Source of the DNA: Chloroflexota bacterium
GTDB lineage: Bacteria; Chloroflexota; Dehalococcoidia; SM23-28-2; HRBIN24
Assembly: GCA_030550295.1 (NCBI GenBank)
Contig: JAUQPQ010000070.1
Span: 1 to 8,987, forward strand
Length of the DNA stretch: 8,987 nucleotides
Direction of reading: 5' to 3'
In this document: piece after piece, positions 7,536-8,987 of the stretch
Layout of the letters: each line of letters opens with the position of its first letter
Position numbering within the stretch: position 1 is the first letter of the stretch
Position numbers and translations under genes: made by a program
The notes under the pieces: generated by a model
Seen by the model: the letters and a program-made list of their open reading frames with translations, nothing else
Database searches by the model: none
Told to the model about the DNA's origin: nothing

Positions 7536-8054
7536 CTACCCCCTCCCCTCACCCCGCCATTCGGGCTCCCCTGGGAAGGTCTCCAGGCCTGGCATCCTCT
7601 GGCCTGGCATGCCTAGCCAGTCCTTGCGCAGGGGATGGCCAGGGAAACCCTCCCACAAGAAGAGACGCCTCAGATCGGGATGGCCCCGGAAACGTATCCC
7701 CATGAGGTCGTACGCCTCCCGCTCCTGAAGGTGGGCCCCAGGCCACACCGAGGCGACCGATGGCAGCTCGGGGGACTCCCTCTCCCATAATTTGGCCTTG
7801 AGCACCATCAGGTGGTTGTGGCGCAAAGACTGCAGATGATATACCACCTCAAAGTGGTCCAGCAGGTCTACCGCCGTCAGGCAGGAGAGGAAGTTCATCT
7901 CCAGTTCGGGGTCGTCACGCAAGAAGCGCCCCACGTCGACCACTGCCTGGGGGCTAACCTCTACCCATTCGGGCACCGCCTCCACCACTACCCCAGGCAT
8001 CACCCTCTCAAGGCGATGGGCCAGCTCCAAGCCAGAAAGGAGACGGGTACCCAC
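7536..8054 (-). CDS. nuoC: NADH-quinone oxidoreductase subunit C (30-kDa subunit)
   Basis: NuoC is a cofactor-free peripheral-arm subunit that packs against NuoD near the quinone site. It has 172 residues. The diagnostic segment WPGAHLQEREAYDLMGIRF (104-122) continues into RGHPDLRRLFLWEGFPGHPLRKDW (123-146), the family's C-terminal signature. The N-terminal half, with FLSCLTAVDLLDHFEVVYHLQS, fits the family fold. The start is GTG at 8054, one base after the nuoA TGA; GGAG about 10 bases upstream, inside the end of nuoA, is a modest ribosome site. In the usual order nuoB would separate nuoA from nuoC; it is missing here. The C-terminal tail after residue 150 (PGQRMPGLETF and onwards, ending GEGRG) is polar and probably flexible. 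Confidence 0.97.
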   Translation of the reverse strand: MGTRLLSGLELAHRLERVMPGVVVEAVPEWVEVSPQAVVDVGRFLRDDPELEMNFLSCLTAVDLLDHFEVVYHLQSLRHNHLMVLKAKLWERESPELPSVASVWPGAHLQEREAYDLMGIRFRGHPDLRRLFLWEGFPGHPLRKDWLGMPGQRMPGLETFPGEPEWRGEGRG

Positions 8055-8055
8055 T

Positions 8056-8427
8056 TCACAACCACTCCAGAGCGCCTTTTCGCCACAAGTATATGAGACC
8101 CAAAAGGAGCACCACCACGAAGGTGAACACCTCTACTAGCCCCGCCACTGCCACCCTCTCTAGAGAGGTGGCCCAAGGGAAGAGAAATACCACCTCTACA
8201 TCGAAGATGACGAACAGGAGGGCGAATATGTAGTAGCGAATGTTGAACTGGACCCACGTGGGGCCCTCAGTGGTCATCCCACACTCGTATGTGTCCTCTT
8301 TGACAGGATTGGGCCGGTCCGGACGCAGGCCCAACCTACCAAAGAGCCAGGAAGTAGCCACACCACCTATGGGGAAGAAAAGGGCCAAGGCAAGAAGGAG
8401 GCCGACCTGTCCCCATTCGGAAAACAT
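8056..8427 (-). CDS. nuoA: NADH-quinone oxidoreductase subunit A
   Basis: NuoA (ND3-like) is a three-helix membrane subunit beside the quinone tunnel. It has 123 residues from ATG at 8427. The conserved loop after helix 1, KEDTYECGMTTEGP (43-56), holds the Cys49 corresponding to the loop cysteine that marks active/deactive transitions in mitochondrial ND3. Helix 2 carries FDVEVVFLFPWA with Asp76 and Glu78, counterparts of E. coli Asp79 and Glu81. The open frame continues upstream to 8835, but that part is antisense to rpsB and lacks family similarity, so the ATG at 8427 is chosen. A GTG directly before it (8430-8428) is possible. No good Shine-Dalgarno site is seen upstream, unlike the other genes of the operon. 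It is the first gene, about 31 bases from the predicted transcription start. Confidence 0.97.
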   Translation of the reverse strand: MFSEWGQVGLLLALALFFPIGGVATSWLFGRLGLRPDRPNPVKEDTYECGMTTEGPTWVQFNIRYYIFALLFVIFDVEVVFLFPWATSLERVAVAGLVEVFTFVVVLLLGLIYLWRKGALEWL

Positions 8428-8465
8428 CACAGAGGCTTGTGAACTTGGTAGCCTATCGGCCCGTA

Positions 8466-8494
8466 AGTATAACACGGGGCCACGGGAGGGACAA
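8466..8494 (-). promoter_or_regulatory. Predicted sigma70-type promoter of the nuo operon
   Basis: Reading the minus strand, a -35 box TTGTCC (8494-8489, 4 of 6 consensus) is followed by a 17-base spacer and a -10 box TATACT (8471-8466, 5 of 6). The -10 is preceded by TGT, which fits the extended -10 form TGN. Transcription would start near 8459, giving a leader of about 31 bases before nuoA. A short direct repeat CACGGG (plus-strand 8473-8478 and 8481-8486) lies in the spacer. This is pattern matching to the general bacterial consensus; the start site is not shown by the sequence. Confidence 0.6.
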
Positions 8495-8503
8495 GGCGAG
8501 GCG

Positions 8504-8532
8504 ATGACCAAAGGTGGCCCCTGTGCTATACT
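8504..8532 (+). promoter_or_regulatory. Predicted sigma70-type promoter of rpsB
   Basis: A -35 box ATGACC (8504-8509, 4 of 6 consensus) is followed by a 17-base spacer and a -10 box TATACT (8527-8532, 5 of 6), preceded by TGC as an extended -10. Start of transcription is expected near 8539, leaving a leader of about 28 bases that ends in the ribosome site. That is too short for the structured S2-binding leader known in some bacteria. Its -35 box stands back to back with that of the nuo promoter, 9 bases apart. Confidence 0.6.
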
Positions 8533-8550
8533 GCCCTGCGGACAAACTCG

Positions 8551-8559
8551 AGGGGAGGT
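8551..8559 (+). promoter_or_regulatory. Ribosome binding site that fixes the TTG start of rpsB
   Basis: AGGGGAGGT is a near-ideal Shine-Dalgarno sequence. It lies 7 bases before TTG at 8567 and supports that codon as the start in the absence of any ATG or GTG upstream in frame. Confidence 0.85.
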
Positions 8560-8566
8560 CGGGAAG

Positions 8567-8987
8567 TTGCTGGAACCAGTATCAATAAAGGCCCTGCTGG
8601 AGGCTGGGGTCCACTTCGGACATCCCACCCGCCGCTGGAACCCCAAGATGAAACGTTTCATCTTCACCCAACGGAACGGCATCCACATAATCGACCTACA
8701 ACAAACGGTGGAGAAGCTGGAGGAAGCGGCCAGCTTTGTGCGGGAGGTGGTGGCCGCAGGAGATATCGTCCTGTTCGTGGGCACCAAGCGCCAGGCCCGG
8801 GAGATCATAGAGGAAGAGGCTAAACGCTGCGGCATGCCTTATGTCAATAACCGCTGGCTCGGGGGCACCCTCACCAACTTCCAGACCATCCAGTCCCGCA
8901 TCGACTACCTGGTGCGGCTGGAGGACGCCAAGGCCAGGGGCGATCTGGCCCGCCTCTCTAAAAAGGAGGCGGCCCGTATGGAGCGCA
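8567..8987 (+). CDS. rpsB: 30S ribosomal protein S2, partial (N-terminal 140 residues)
   Basis: Ribosomal protein S2 binds the small subunit between head and body and helps recruit S1. The visible part begins LEPVSIKALLEAGVHFGH and runs through RWNPKMKRFIFTQRNGIHIIDLQ, then VGTKRQAREII and NNRWLGGTLTNFQTI, all standard S2 segments. The gene is cut by the right edge at 140 codons plus one base (full length is usually near 250). The start is TTG at 8567, preceded by AGGGGAGGT at 8551-8559, 7 bases away. No ATG or GTG lies upstream in frame, and the first residues align well with other S2 N-termini. It faces away from the nuo operon with its own promoter; in many bacteria tsf follows, but that is outside the window. 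Confidence 0.97.
   Translation, partial: MLEPVSIKALLEAGVHFGHPTRRWNPKMKRFIFTQRNGIHIIDLQQTVEKLEEAASFVREVVAAGDIVLFVGTKRQAREIIEEEAKRCGMPYVNNRWLGGTLTNFQTIQSRIDYLVRLEDAKARGDLARLSKKEAARMER

Larger units (their letters stand above)
8428..8566. other. Divergent intergenic region between nuoA and rpsB
   Basis: This 139-base stretch is the only noncoding interval longer than 13 bases. It carries both predicted promoters, two short leaders and the rpsB ribosome site. No terminator hairpin, riboswitch or small gene could be supported. The open frame that crosses it from the right on the minus strand is the unconvincing upstream extension of nuoA. Confidence 0.75.

Noticed and set aside
8451..8460. Small inverted repeat gcc-tatc-ggc in the nuoA leader as an attenuator or terminator
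   Set aside because: A three-base stem with a four-base loop and no following T run is not meaningful.
8428..8835. Upstream extension of the nuoA reading frame (136 extra residues, minus strand)
   Set aside because: It is antisense to the rpsB coding sequence and to both promoters, has no similarity to NuoA N-termini, and NuoA from ATG 8427 already has normal length.

Overview
The window is almost entirely one minus-strand operon for a respiratory complex I (NADH:quinone oxidoreductase type) membrane machine. A divergent ribosomal protein gene, rpsB, enters at the right edge on the plus strand. Reading in the direction of transcription (right to left) the order is nuoA, nuoC, nuoD, nuoH, nuoJ, nuoK, a 64-residue unknown gene, nuoL, nuoM and nuoN, the last cut by the left edge. 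Spacing is very tight: every junction either overlaps by up to 4 bases or is separated by at most 13 bases. One transcript with translational coupling is therefore expected.

The striking point is what is absent. No nuoB lies between nuoA and nuoC, no nuoE/F/G between nuoD and nuoH, and no nuoI between nuoH and nuoJ. These five are exactly the subunits that carry iron-sulfur clusters or FMN in canonical complex I. All nine cofactor-free subunits (A, C, D, H, J, K, L, M, N) are present and look intact. The proton-pumping arm, the quinone-site scaffold and the C/D connecting module are encoded here. The electron wire and the electron-input module must be encoded elsewhere, possibly beyond nuoN outside the window, or the complex is unusual.

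The shared 139-base region at 8428-8566 separates nuoA from rpsB. It holds two divergent sigma70-like promoters with back-to-back -35 boxes. Both have an extended -10 of the form TGN-TATACT and 17-base spacers. No other intergenic stretch exceeds 13 bases. I saw no tRNA, rRNA, CRISPR, insertion sequence or convincing terminator.

The organism is a bacterium of moderately high GC. Six of the eleven genes use GTG or TTG starts, all visible stops are TGA or TAG, and AGG, ATA and CTA codons are frequent. The style of the NuoD, NuoH and S2 proteins, and an operon without a local EFG module, suggest a deep-branching lineage such as Chloroflexota, perhaps a thermophile. This is a judgement from sequence style and is not proven.
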